From: Rickettsiales bacterium
GTDB taxonomy: Bacteria; Pseudomonadota; Alphaproteobacteria; Rickettsiales; UBA998
Length of the DNA: 35,076 nt
Direction of reading: 5' to 3'
Assembly (NCBI GenBank): GCA_019749855.1
Contig: JAIEPI010000007.1
Location: 1 to 35,076, forward strand
The position numbers and the translations under genes were made by a program. The first letter of the stretch is position 1; each line of letters opens with the position of its first letter. The notes beneath the pieces are model-generated. The model ran no database searches. It had not been told where the DNA came from and worked only from the letters and a program-made list of their open reading frames with translations. Below are positions 7,036 to 15,040 of the stretch, in pieces.

Positions 7036-7414
7036 CGCCAGACCCCACGGCACAGAAAGCGTGCGCTTGAAGTTGCGCCAGCGTCACCACTTCCAGCGCA
7101 CTTGAATGCGTTGCTTCAAGACAAACCTGTGGGGCAATGCCAGCCTCCATCGCCTCACGCCAGCGTATCGCACACAGGCACCATCTATCACCAGGTTTTA
7201 GCCCTGGAAATTGGTATTCTGGGCGCGGTGTCACTAGATCATTGCCGCGCGCCATACTATCAATAAGGAATGCTTCCGTGACGATGGCACAGATCACATG
7301 CTTGCCGTGATCTGAATGATCGGTGCGACAATAGCCGTCGCGGAAGTATCCGGTGACGGGATGATCGCAACATAACTCAAGGGGGCCTCCCAGCACATTC
7401 CGTGGTGTGTCCAT
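7025..7414 (-). CDS. DUF2237 family protein
   Basis: The protein has 129 residues from ATG 7414, chosen because GAGA lies just upstream and the conserved NVLGGPLELC segment begins soon after; ATG 7426 or the longer frame to 7465 are alternatives. Conserved motifs of the family are visible in order: NVLGGPLELC, TGYFRDGYCRTD, HVICAIVTEAFL, SRGNDLSTPRPE-like ARGNDLVTPRPEYQFPG, GDRWCLCAIRW and CLEATHSSALEVV. Several conserved Cys and His suggest a redox or metal role, but no reaction is established. It is the first gene of a coupled run with DUF2256 and the renalase-like flavoprotein, and is divergent from msrB. Confidence 0.88.
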   Translation of the reverse strand: MDTPRNVLGGPLELCCDHPVTGYFRDGYCRTDHSDHGKHVICAIVTEAFLIDSMARGNDLVTPRPEYQFPGLKPGDRWCLCAIRWREAMEAGIAPQVCLEATHSSALEVVTLAQLQAHAFCAVGSGDDQ

Positions 7415-7608
7415 ACGGCATCTCATTGTATAAGTAATATCGCATTTAAGAGATTTGCCTTGCACTTGGCAATCTGAAAGCGCATTTGCTCACTGACAGT
7501 GATAGCTCCGTTTACCCAGCGCCAATCAAACGAATGGCGATGTAACTAATGTTGCCGTGGCAGCGAATTCAGTATGTAGCCCATCATTTAAGAGGAAAAG
7601 GTACCACC

Positions 7609-8136
7609 ATGCATTTACCGATGAAACGACGGCATTTTATGCGACTGATACTTGGGGGCGTGGCTTTCGCTGCTACCACCAGTGTATTACGTCCAATGAA
7701 CGCTTTTGCAAAAGAGGCACTGGAGAAGCTGGTATTGGGTAATGATGAGTGGAAAAAGCGGCTCACCGGCGCACAATACAACATCTTACGTGAGGAGGGC
7801 ACGGAGCGCCCATACAGTAGCGCATTACTCAGCGAGAAACGCGCGGGTGTGTTTGCCTGTGTTGCCTGTGATTTGCCACTCTTTGAATCAAAAACCAAGT
7901 TTGAATCCGGCACTGGCTGGCCCAGTTTCTATGATGTGATTGCGGATCATGTCGAAACATCCGTTGACTATAAATTGATGGCGCCACGCACAGAATATCA
8001 CTGTGCGCGTTGTGGTGGCCATCACGGCCATGTGTTTGAGGATGGCCCAGAGCCTACTGGTCTGCGTTATTGTAACAATGGCGCAGTGCTAACATTCATT
8101 CCTGCCACATCCACCGAGGAGGACCATCATGGTTAA
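7609..8136 (+). CDS. msrB: Peptide-methionine (R)-S-oxide reductase, exported
   Basis: MsrB reduces the R-epimer of methionine sulfoxide in proteins. The protein has 175 residues. The N-terminus MKRRHFMRLILGG has a twin-arginine-like pair, followed by a hydrophobic stretch and a likely cleavage site after NAFA (residue ~34), so export by Tat or Sec is predicted. Zinc ligands are C84/C87 (CVAC) and C132/C135 (CARC), and GTGWPSF lies near 101. The catalytic Cys is C155 in RYCNNGAVLTF; the usual following residues are INSASL, so this is a mild variant. ATG 7609 has an AGAGGAAAAGG ribosome site upstream; ATG 7621 is an alternative. It overlaps msrA by 8 bases. Confidence 0.95.
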   Translation: MHLPMKRRHFMRLILGGVAFAATTSVLRPMNAFAKEALEKLVLGNDEWKKRLTGAQYNILREEGTERPYSSALLSEKRAGVFACVACDLPLFESKTKFESGTGWPSFYDVIADHVETSVDYKLMAPRTEYHCARCGGHHGHVFEDGPEPTGLRYCNNGAVLTFIPATSTEEDHHG

Positions 8137-8788
8137 ACAAACATTAGGCTTTGCACTGCTTGCTTCTGTTGCGGTTATTATTTGTGTGGCCGCTCGCGCC
8201 GACGATACCAACAGCACGCTCAGCATGGTGCAATCCACCAAAGACAAAGCGGCCACAAAAACCATTGTACTCGCCGGAGGATGTTTCTGGGGAATTGAAG
8301 CCGTGTATCAGCACACAAAGGGAGTGGTTGATGCGGTCTCTGGTTATTCCGGCGGCGATGCGAATCAAGCGGATTATTCCAGTGTCAGCAGTGGAAATTC
8401 CGGCCATGCAGAAGCGGTACAGGTGACGTATGATCCAGCGCAGATATCGCTTGATTCACTGCTGGATATTTATTTTACGGTGGCACATAATCCAACACAA
8501 CTGAACTATCAGGGGCCCGATCATGGTACGCAGTATCGCTCGGCTATTTTTTACAATTCCGAAGATGACAAACAGGTGATTGATTCTAAAATTAATGCGT
8601 TGGCAGAGCAAAAAACGTTCAAAAAACCCATTGTGACGAAGCTGGAGCCTCTCAAAGTATTTTATCCTGCGGAAGCATACCATCAGAATTATGCAGAAGA
8701 AAATCCATATCAGCCCTATATTATGATGAATGATGCGCCTAAGGTGGAGCACCTCAAAGAACGTTTCCCTGAACTCTACACGAAATAG
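8129..8788 (+). CDS. msrA: Peptide-methionine (S)-S-oxide reductase, exported
   Basis: MsrA reduces the S-epimer of methionine sulfoxide. The protein has 219 residues: a Sec-type signal peptide (hydrophobic residues 5-20, probable cleavage after AARA, residue 24), a short linker, then the MsrA domain with the catalytic GGCFWG (C52), VVDAVSGYSGG, GHAEAVQVTYDP, and the C-terminal AYHQNYAEENPYQPY. The start overlaps msrB by 8 bases and AGGAGGACC lies upstream, indicating coupled translation. With msrB and the adjacent dipZ-like gene it forms an envelope repair unit comparable in logic to the fused PilB/MsrAB proteins of Neisseria. Confidence 0.96.
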   Translation: MVKQTLGFALLASVAVIICVAARADDTNSTLSMVQSTKDKAATKTIVLAGGCFWGIEAVYQHTKGVVDAVSGYSGGDANQADYSSVSSGNSGHAEAVQVTYDPAQISLDSLLDIYFTVAHNPTQLNYQGPDHGTQYRSAIFYNSEDDKQVIDSKINALAEQKTFKKPIVTKLEPLKVFYPAEAYHQNYAEENPYQPYIMMNDAPKVEHLKERFPELYTK

Positions 8789-8799
8789 GTTACATTTCC

Positions 8800-10443
8800 A
8801 TGCATGCGATAGAAGTTGCTCTTGCTTTCCTTGAAGGGCTGGCACTGATTGCCAGTCCTTGCATTTTGCCGGTCCTGCCGCTTATGCTGGGTGCATCCAT
8901 CGAAGGCGGCAGACGCCGTCCTTTTGGGATCATTATCGGGTTTGTGCTTGCCTTCAGCATCTTTGCTATGTTGTCACGCTGGTTGGTCAGTGCGCTCGGC
9001 ATTGATCTCGATCTCATCAAATATGGATCTCTGTTTTTACTTGGTGTTTTAGGTTTTATTTTGCTCTCTGAGCGACTCTCGGAGCGATTCAGTGCCATCA
9101 CACAGCGTTTTGCCTCGGCTGGATCTCAGTGGAGTCAGTCGCAGGGCGATGGTTTCGGGAGCGGCATCCTGATCGGTATGTTGATCGGTATTATCTGGAC
9201 GCCCTGTGCCGGACCGGTCCTTGCGGCGGTGCTGGTACAGATCATTCGTCAGGAATCAGACATACAGGCATTGTTTCTGGTGGCAGCCTTCGCGCTGGGA
9301 GCTGGCACACCGATGTTGATTATCTCACTGACCGGACGGCGTCTTATTGCTCAATTTAGTTTTCTCTCACAATACGCTACGCAGATTCGCAAATTTTTTG
9401 GCGCCTTGATTCTGGTGGTGGTCATTTTTCTGGCCGCCGGTGGCAATGTGCAGATGTTGCTCAGTGAGGAAGCGCCCGTTGAGGTTGCGCCTGTATCAGG
9501 ATTATCGCACCCGCTGGAGAAGCCCTACAAGGCACCGGAATTTGTGGGCATTCAATCATGGCTGAATAGCAATCCCCTGACGATGGAATCCCTCAAAGGC
9601 AAAGTGGTGCTGATCGATTTTTGGACCTATTCCTGCATTAATTGTGTGCGCACACTGCCCTACATCACTCGTTGGGATCGCACCTACCGTGATAAAGGGC
9701 TGGTGGTTATTGGGGTGCATGCACCGGAGTTTGAGTTTGAAAAGGATGTCGATAATGTCCGCAATGCGTTAACAGCGCATGGCATTGAGTATCCGGTGGC
9801 GATCGATAATCGACTCGATACCTGGACGGCGTTTCAAAATCGTTACTGGCCCGCACATTACCTGATTAATCAGCAGGGCGAGGTGGTCTATACGCATTTT
9901 GGTGAAGGGCAATACGCGCAAACGGAGAATAACATTCGCTTCCTGCTTGGGCTTGATAAAAAAGTGGACGCTGAGGATGCGGACAGCCCTTCCAGTCCTG
10001 ATCAAACACCGGAAATCTATCTGGGTTATGCGCGTGCTGAGAATTTTTCCAGCCCACAAGTGCCACAGGCGGATACGCAACAGGATTATACATTCCCGCC
10101 ATTCGTCACTTCTAATCACTGGGCGTTACATGGTGCATGGCAGGTTGGTAGTGAGCATAGCGAGACGAAAAAGGCAGGCGCCAAATTGCAGCTCAATTTT
10201 ACCGCAGGTCGTGTTTTTCTGGTGTTAGGTACCAGCACGGGTGCGCCGGTGAAGGCCACCATCACACTGAATGGCGAGGCTTTGGGCCAAAAGGCAGGCA
10301 AAGATGCGCCCCAGGGTATTGTCACCGTGAATCAGCACACACTCTATGAATTAGTGCAACAGCCGAAGGTGGCCAATGGATTGCTAGAAATCACAGCGCA
10401 GGAGCCTGGGCTGGAGGTCTATGCATTTACATTTGGCAAGTAA
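8800..10443 (+). CDS. dipZ: DipZ-type protein: CcdA-like membrane domain + TlpA-like thioredoxin + C-terminal beta domain
   Basis: The 547-residue protein has three parts. Residues 1-~225 are a CcdA/DsbD-beta-like membrane domain with the two redox Cys C21 (ASPCILP) and C136 (WTPCAGP) in transmembrane helices. Residues ~240-390 are a periplasmic TlpA/ResA-like thioredoxin domain with a CINC active site (C279, C282) and a WPAHYLI cis-Pro region. Residues ~400-547 are a beta-rich domain, as in mycobacterial DipZ. Such proteins carry electrons from cytoplasmic thioredoxin across the membrane. It starts 11 bases after msrA, so it is the likely reductant source for the exported MsrA and MsrB. It converges with the YhiN-like gene. 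Confidence 0.93.
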   Translation: MHAIEVALAFLEGLALIASPCILPVLPLMLGASIEGGRRRPFGIIIGFVLAFSIFAMLSRWLVSALGIDLDLIKYGSLFLLGVLGFILLSERLSERFSAITQRFASAGSQWSQSQGDGFGSGILIGMLIGIIWTPCAGPVLAAVLVQIIRQESDIQALFLVAAFALGAGTPMLIISLTGRRLIAQFSFLSQYATQIRKFFGALILVVVIFLAAGGNVQMLLSEEAPVEVAPVSGLSHPLEKPYKAPEFVGIQSWLNSNPLTMESLKGKVVLIDFWTYSCINCVRTLPYITRWDRTYRDKGLVVIGVHAPEFEFEKDVDNVRNALTAHGIEYPVAIDNRLDTWTAFQNRYWPAHYLINQQGEVVYTHFGEGQYAQTENNIRFLLGLDKKVDAEDADSPSSPDQTPEIYLGYARAENFSSPQVPQADTQQDYTFPPFVTSNHWALHGAWQVGSEHSETKKAGAKLQLNFTAGRVFLVLGTSTGAPVKATITLNGEALGQKAGKDAPQGIVTVNQHTLYELVQQPKVANGLLEITAQEPGLEVYAFTFGK

Positions 10444-10467
10444 GCGGTGAGGCCAATGCCGCCGCAT

Positions 10468-11655
10468 TCAGACATATTGACCTGCGGCATAGCCTGATGA
10501 CCATGCCCATTGGAAATTGAACCCACCGAGATGGCCCGTCACATCCACCACTTCGCCAATAAAATATAATCCCGCCACATGCAGACATTGCATCGTTTTG
10601 GAGGAAAGCGCCGCCGTATCAACGCCACCCCGCGTGACTTCCGCCGTGCGATAGCCCTCCGTGCCCACCGGCACAATCTGCCTGCCCTGAAAAACCTCAG
10701 CTAAAGCAGCCAGCCGCTTGTCAGAAATATCTGCCAGCCGCCGTGGTGCGTCCGGTGGCCAGTAGTGAGAGAGAAACGTTTGTACGATGCGTTTAGGTAT
10801 GTGCTGCGCGAGTACCGTGGCAATATCCTGTTTAGCATTGGTGGTTTTCATTTGTACAAGCAGTGCTCTCAAATCGAGATGCGGCAGTACATTGATGCTG
10901 ATACGGTCGCTGGGTTGCCAGTAAGAGGATAGCTGTAGTGCGGCTGGCCCACTGAGTCCTCGATGGGTAAACAGCATACCATCATGAAAAACCTGCTTGC
11001 TGGTTTTCATGCTTGCTTCCAAAGCGATCCCAGAGAGACTCGCCAGATTCTCTCGCTCCGGCTCGGAGAGGACAAAGGGAACCAGCGCCGGTGTGGGTGG
11101 CACAATCGGCAAGCCGAATTGGCGGGCGATGTCATAACCAAAGCCGGTCGCTCCCATTTTTGGAATCGAGAGACCACCGCTTGCTATCACTAATGATTCG
11201 CTACGCAACTCGCCCATTGACGTGCTGAGCGAAAAATTGCTGGTCTTCGTACCCACTGAATGAATGGTGGTTTCTAATACAAGCTGAACGCCCACACGCT
11301 CACATTCCACTAATAGCATAGCGATAATCTCGCGTGCTGAGCCATCACAAAAGAGCTGTCCTTGCGTTTTTTCATGAAAGGCGATGTGATGCTTCTTGAT
11401 GAGCGCGATGAAATCATGCGGTGTATAGCGCGTCAGTGCTGAGACACAAAAGGACGGGTTTTGTGACAGAAAATTTTTGGGCGTGATGTGCAGATTTGTG
11501 AAATTGCAACGCCCGCCACCGCTGATACGAATTTTCTCGGCTGGTTTGCTCGCATGATCCATGACCAGGACACTGCGTCCACGCTTACCTGCCTCGATAG
11601 CGCACATCAGACCGGCGGCTCCGGCGCCAATAATCACAACATCATGGTTTTTCAT
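10468..11655 (-). CDS. NAD(P)/FAD-dependent oxidoreductase, HI0933/YhiN family
   Basis: The protein has 395 residues. The N-terminal FAD-binding motif is VVIIGAGAAGLMCAIEAGKRG (residues 5-24) followed by the family hallmark KIRISGGGRCNFTN (residues 41-54). Further conserved segments are VIASGGLSIPKMGATGFGYDIA near 157 and, at the C-terminus, FIGEVVDVTGHLGGFNFQWAWSSG, diagnostic for the HI0933/YhiN or aminoacetone-oxidase-like family. The natural substrate is unknown. It stands alone, convergent with dipZ; only 24 bases separate the stop codons. Confidence 0.94.
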   Translation of the reverse strand: MKNHDVVIIGAGAAGLMCAIEAGKRGRSVLVMDHASKPAEKIRISGGGRCNFTNLHITPKNFLSQNPSFCVSALTRYTPHDFIALIKKHHIAFHEKTQGQLFCDGSAREIIAMLLVECERVGVQLVLETTIHSVGTKTSNFSLSTSMGELRSESLVIASGGLSIPKMGATGFGYDIARQFGLPIVPPTPALVPFVLSEPERENLASLSGIALEASMKTSKQVFHDGMLFTHRGLSGPAALQLSSYWQPSDRISINVLPHLDLRALLVQMKTTNAKQDIATVLAQHIPKRIVQTFLSHYWPPDAPRRLADISDKRLAALAEVFQGRQIVPVGTEGYRTAEVTRGGVDTAALSSKTMQCLHVAGLYFIGEVVDVTGHLGGFNFQWAWSSGYAAGQYV

Positions 11656-11761
11656 GGAGCAACTAGAGGCAGAAAGGCAACCATAACACCAGCCTTAATG
11701 ACTAAAGAAGTGCGATGTTCAATACATAACTTATGAAAATGTGCAGTATTTACGTATGGAT

Positions 11762-12154
11762 TTATCCACCCGCTACCGTTGCCACGTCATTGATACTTGC
11801 CGTGCGTTGTTTCATCCGCCCGTCAGGTGCAAACTCCCAGTGCTCCAACCCATAGGAGCGGTAATGCTGACCCGCCGCATCACGCCATGTATAGGTGAAT
11901 TGGACGGCGATTTTATCATCTGAGAAAAGGAACAGCTCTTTTTTCAATTGATAATCCAGTTCCTTTGCCCACTTGCGGGCAAGAAACGCCTCGATCTCCA
12001 GATGTCCTGTGATGAATGTCTCTCGGTTGCGCCAGAGGCAATCCTCCGTGTAGGCCTGCGCTACACGTTTAGCATCACGCGTATTCCATAAATCCTCCGC
12101 CATTTGCACTTTCTGGCGGGCGGACTCCTCAGTAAAGGGTGGCTTGATGCTCAT
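11762..12154 (-). CDS. NTF2-like protein, DUF1348 (SnoaL-type fold)
   Basis: The protein has 130 residues from ATG 12154, which is preceded by GGAAA; the longer frame to 12217 lacks support. The sequence starts PPFTEESARQKVQ and contains AEDLWNTRDAKRVAQAYTEDCLWRNR, LARKWAKELDYQLKKELF, AVQFTYTWRDAAGQHYRSYG and EHWEFAPDGRMKQRTASIND, the conserved blocks of DUF1348. The fold is a cone-like alpha+beta barrel used for small-molecule binding or catalysis. It is the last gene of a three-gene run after the alpha/beta hydrolase and the AhpD-like gene, so a shared catabolic or detoxification role is inferred. Confidence 0.88.
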   Translation of the reverse strand: MSIKPPFTEESARQKVQMAEDLWNTRDAKRVAQAYTEDCLWRNRETFITGHLEIEAFLARKWAKELDYQLKKELFLFSDDKIAVQFTYTWRDAAGQHYRSYGLEHWEFAPDGRMKQRTASINDVATVAGG

Positions 12155-12235
12155 GTTGTCATTTCCACATACGTTGCTCGCCTGAAGCAATGCCCATTGC
12201 CATAGGCGTGCCACCAAGTGAGATAAGGATACAAT

Positions 12236-13105
12236 CTAAACGGCTTTTGCCAACCTGACAGACAGAAATGCACGGATTTTAGTGGCAATTTCCGCATGGA
12301 ACTCTTCGAGAACGAAATGTCCACCATCATAGAAATTCACGTCCGCATGCGGCAGATCCCTCTTAAATGCTTCTTGCCCTGCCGGAAGAAAGAACGGGTC
12401 ATTCTTACCTGATACAATCAAAGTGGCTGGCTGATGCGTGCGGAAATATTCCTGCCACTCACTATAGAGTGCCACATTGCTGGTGTAGTTATGTAGTAAC
12501 GCGAGCTGAATCTGGTCATTGCCAGGGCGGTCAAGTAGGGACTGATCGTGGCTCCATGCATCCGGACTTACTTTACTTACGTTTGATGCTCCATGCGTAT
12601 ATTGGAAAATGGTCGTTTCACGTGTCAGCATGGCTCGCACCGGAGTTTCCGTTTCGGCATTGCGATTCGCCCAGAAAGGTTGCATTGGCTCAAAAGCGGC
12701 CGAAATGCCTTCCACATAAGCATTAGCATTCTGGATGATCAAAGACTCAATCCGTTCTGGATATTTGGCTGCAATGCGAAAGCCAATCGGGCCACCGTAA
12801 TCCTGCATGAATAGGCTATATTGGTTGATGCCCTGCGCATTGATAAATTTTTCAATGATTTCCGTTAGTTTAGCGAATGTATAAGTAAATGTATCGACAT
12901 CGGGTGCATCACTATAGCCAAAGCCAGGATAATCTGGCGCAATGACATGATACTCCGTTGCCAGTTGTGGGATCAGATCACGGAACATGTGCGAGCTTGA
13001 GGGAAAGCCGTGCAGTAAAAAAATAGTGGGGTTTTTTGAATTGCCGGCTTCACGGTAAAAGATATTTAACCCATCAACGCTGGTTTTTTTGTAGGCCGTA
13101 GTCAT
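12236..13105 (-). CDS. Alpha/beta hydrolase with Asp nucleophile (epoxide hydrolase/haloalkane dehalogenase-like)
   Basis: The protein has 289 residues. The oxyanion-hole motif HGFPSSS lies at 32-38, the nucleophile elbow FMQDYGGPIG places Asp102 in the position of the nucleophile, and D236 (SGKNDPFF) and H263 (GGHFVLEE) complete the catalytic set. An Asp nucleophile is the hallmark of epoxide hydrolases and haloalkane dehalogenases rather than esterases. The cap domain spans ~130-205. No signal peptide is seen, so it is cytoplasmic. AGGAGAACC precedes the ATG. It lies between the AhpD-like gene and the DUF1348 gene, in an operon divergent from a LysR regulator. Which of the two reactions it performs cannot be decided from motifs alone. 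Confidence 0.9.
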   Translation of the reverse strand: MTTAYKKTSVDGLNIFYREAGNSKNPTIFLLHGFPSSSHMFRDLIPQLATEYHVIAPDYPGFGYSDAPDVDTFTYTFAKLTEIIEKFINAQGINQYSLFMQDYGGPIGFRIAAKYPERIESLIIQNANAYVEGISAAFEPMQPFWANRNAETETPVRAMLTRETTIFQYTHGASNVSKVSPDAWSHDQSLLDRPGNDQIQLALLHNYTSNVALYSEWQEYFRTHQPATLIVSGKNDPFFLPAGQEAFKRDLPHADVNFYDGGHFVLEEFHAEIATKIRAFLSVRLAKAV

Positions 13106-13172
13106 CTTGGTTCTCCTGTTGCGAGTGAGCGGGACGACCCGTTAGAAATGGCCGCCCCGCCCTCATTCATGG

Positions 13173-13730
13173 TTACGCTGCTTTGGTACTGCGCGATTCA
13201 ACAACGGGGAAATCGATGGCGGTTTTAGCCACTTCATTGATGTAGTTTGTCCAGGTGTTGAGTGCGACATGCTGAACAATTTCAACAATTTGTGCGTCAT
13301 CATATCCCGCATCTTTGACTGCTTTCACATCCGCATCACTGACATGTCCTCGTGCTTGCGTCACCTTTACAGCAAATTTCACTGCGGCAGCGGCTTTTAT
13401 GTCGTTGGATGATCCATTGCGGTTCGCGGTTATTTCGGCATCGTCAAGATTTGCCAGATTTTTACCGAGATAGGTGTGTGCGGACAGGCAGTAATTGCAG
13501 CCATTGACTTCTGCAACGGCAAGCGCAATGCGCTCTCGGGTTGCGGCGGGCAGTGTGCCTTTACTCAGTGCGCCGGACATCCCCAGATAACCTTCCAATG
13601 CGGCTGGACTGTTTGATACAACACGAAAAAGATTTGGCACTGAGCCAAGCGTTTTTTTAACGGCTTCCAGAAAAGGTTGCGCAGCAGCAGGGGCCGCTTC
13701 AGCAGTGATAGGTGTATGAATACGCGACAT
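13173..13730 (-). CDS. Carboxymuconolactone decarboxylase family protein, AhpD-like
   Basis: The protein has 184 residues from ATG 13730; the track-length frame to 13787 is not preferred because the conserved region begins after MSRIHTP. The CMD domain carries NLFRVVSNSPAALEGYLGMSGAL, ERIALAVAEVNGCNYCLSAHTYLG with a CxxC pair, and DAQIVEIVQHVALNTWTNYINEVAKT. The CxxC with the following His is the AhpD-type peroxidase or thiol-relay site rather than the decarboxylase site. It is the first gene of the three-gene minus operon and is divergent from the LysR gene, whose palindromic operators lie in its upstream region. Confidence 0.9.
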   Translation of the reverse strand: MSRIHTPITAEAAPAAAQPFLEAVKKTLGSVPNLFRVVSNSPAALEGYLGMSGALSKGTLPAATRERIALAVAEVNGCNYCLSAHTYLGKNLANLDDAEITANRNGSSNDIKAAAAVKFAVKVTQARGHVSDADVKAVKDAGYDDAQIVEIVQHVALNTWTNYINEVAKTAIDFPVVESRSTKAA

Positions 13731-13794
13731 AAAAATTCTCCCATTTTGTTGGTCGTTGCCACAATGGCGGCGACATAGGACAAACATACTCCTT

Positions 13795-13848
13795 CCATAA
13801 AATATAAGAATATGGCATTTATGAGAATAACCCTTCCAAAATATGGAA
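13795..13848. promoter_or_regulatory. Two candidate LysR operators between the CMD gene and the LysR gene
   Basis: CCATA (13795-13799) is mirrored by TATGG (13811-13815) with an 11-base AT spacer, the T-N11-A geometry of LysR sites. A second palindrome, TTCCAAAATATGGAA (13834-13848), has perfect 5-base arms and sits 5 bases before the LysR ATG. The two share a TTCCA/CCATA core. Position fits autoregulation plus control of the divergent operon. Confidence 0.5.
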
Positions 13849-13853
13849 AGATA

Positions 13854-14768
13854 ATGGACCGTATCGAATCCATGCAGATTTTTCTGAAGACCCTTGAAAA
13901 AGGTAGTATTTCAGCTGCTTCGCGCGATATAGGCATGCCGCTCGCCACAGTTAGCCGTAAAATCTCAGAACTAGAGTCACATCTGGGTATGCGATTGCTC
14001 AATCGTAGCACACGTAAGCTTTCACTGACGGATGCGGGACAATCATACATGGTTGCCTGCAAGCGCATTCTGGAGGATTTGGAAACAACCGAGCGTGCAG
14101 TATCGGGGGAGTACAGGGCACCTAAAGGTGATCTGATTATTACGGCACCTGTGCTTTTTGGACAACTCCACATCCTACCAATTGCAACGGAATTCCTGAA
14201 AGCCTATCCCGATATTAATCTACGATTCCTGCTCACGGACCGTTATGTCAATCTTATTGAAGAGCATGTGGATGTCGCCCTGCGTATTGGCGATCTGCCT
14301 GATAGTCGCATGGTTGCCACACGCGTCGGGGCGATCAAGCAGGTGGTCTGTGCCAGCCCTGCCTATTTAGCAGCACGCGGCACACCAACGACACCTCAGG
14401 AGTTAAGCGCACATGATTGCGTCACTTTTGAAAGGCTCGCTTCGCCTAAAAACTGGATCTTTGGTCGCGGTAAAAGCAGTGTAAGCGTTGCCATCCATTC
14501 ACGTTTGATTGTTACCACGGCCGAAGCCGCGGTCTCAGCCGCAGTTGCAGGGATTGGAATAACGCGTGCACTTTCCTATCAGGTCGCCAATGTGCCTGCG
14601 AGCAAGCTGGTTATGATTCTGAGCGAGTATGAATCACCGGCAGCCGCTGTTAGTCTTATCCATCTCGGTGGCCAGTTCCTGCCACTAAAAATACGTGCAT
14701 TTCTTGATTTCACCACACCTCGATTAAAAGCAAGATTTTCAGGCGTTGAAACTGTCAGCGACGATTAG
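13854..14768 (+). CDS. LysR-family transcriptional regulator
   Basis: The protein has 304 residues from ATG 13854, which has GGAAAG upstream and begins MDRIESMQIFLK at the usual place for LysR proteins; the longer frame to 13812 runs through the operator region. The winged-helix domain is residues ~1-60 (GSISAASRDIGMPLATVSRKISELE, with the recognition helix in the TVSRKISELE part). A linker helix follows, then a periplasmic-binding-like effector domain (LIITAPVLFGQLHILPI, LRFLLTDRYVNLIEEHVDVALRIGDLPDS). The subfamily resembles the DsdC/AaeR-like group with the DVALRIG motif. It is divergent from the CMD-hydrolase-DUF1348 operon and probably controls it. Confidence 0.95.
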   Translation: MDRIESMQIFLKTLEKGSISAASRDIGMPLATVSRKISELESHLGMRLLNRSTRKLSLTDAGQSYMVACKRILEDLETTERAVSGEYRAPKGDLIITAPVLFGQLHILPIATEFLKAYPDINLRFLLTDRYVNLIEEHVDVALRIGDLPDSRMVATRVGAIKQVVCASPAYLAARGTPTTPQELSAHDCVTFERLASPKNWIFGRGKSSVSVAIHSRLIVTTAEAAVSAAVAGIGITRALSYQVANVPASKLVMILSEYESPAAAVSLIHLGGQFLPLKIRAFLDFTTPRLKARFSGVETVSDD

Positions 14769-15040
14769 AAAACAAGCATAATCGTTGCAAGTCCCAAACG
14801 TTCTGTATGTGAATCAGGCATGGCACTCAGGCAGGACACCAACAGAAATTTAGAATGTTGGCTGGGTGGGAGGGAACTGCCGTCATTTTATCTCAATATG
14901 TATTTTATATTTTTTGTGAAGTGGTTTTTCCATAGGCCATGCTTGGTACTGGGTGAATCGGTAAATCGTACCGTGATAATGGGATGCTTATATAAAGCTT
15001 GATAAATAAATATGTTCGTTCATCAGCATTCGGCAGACTT

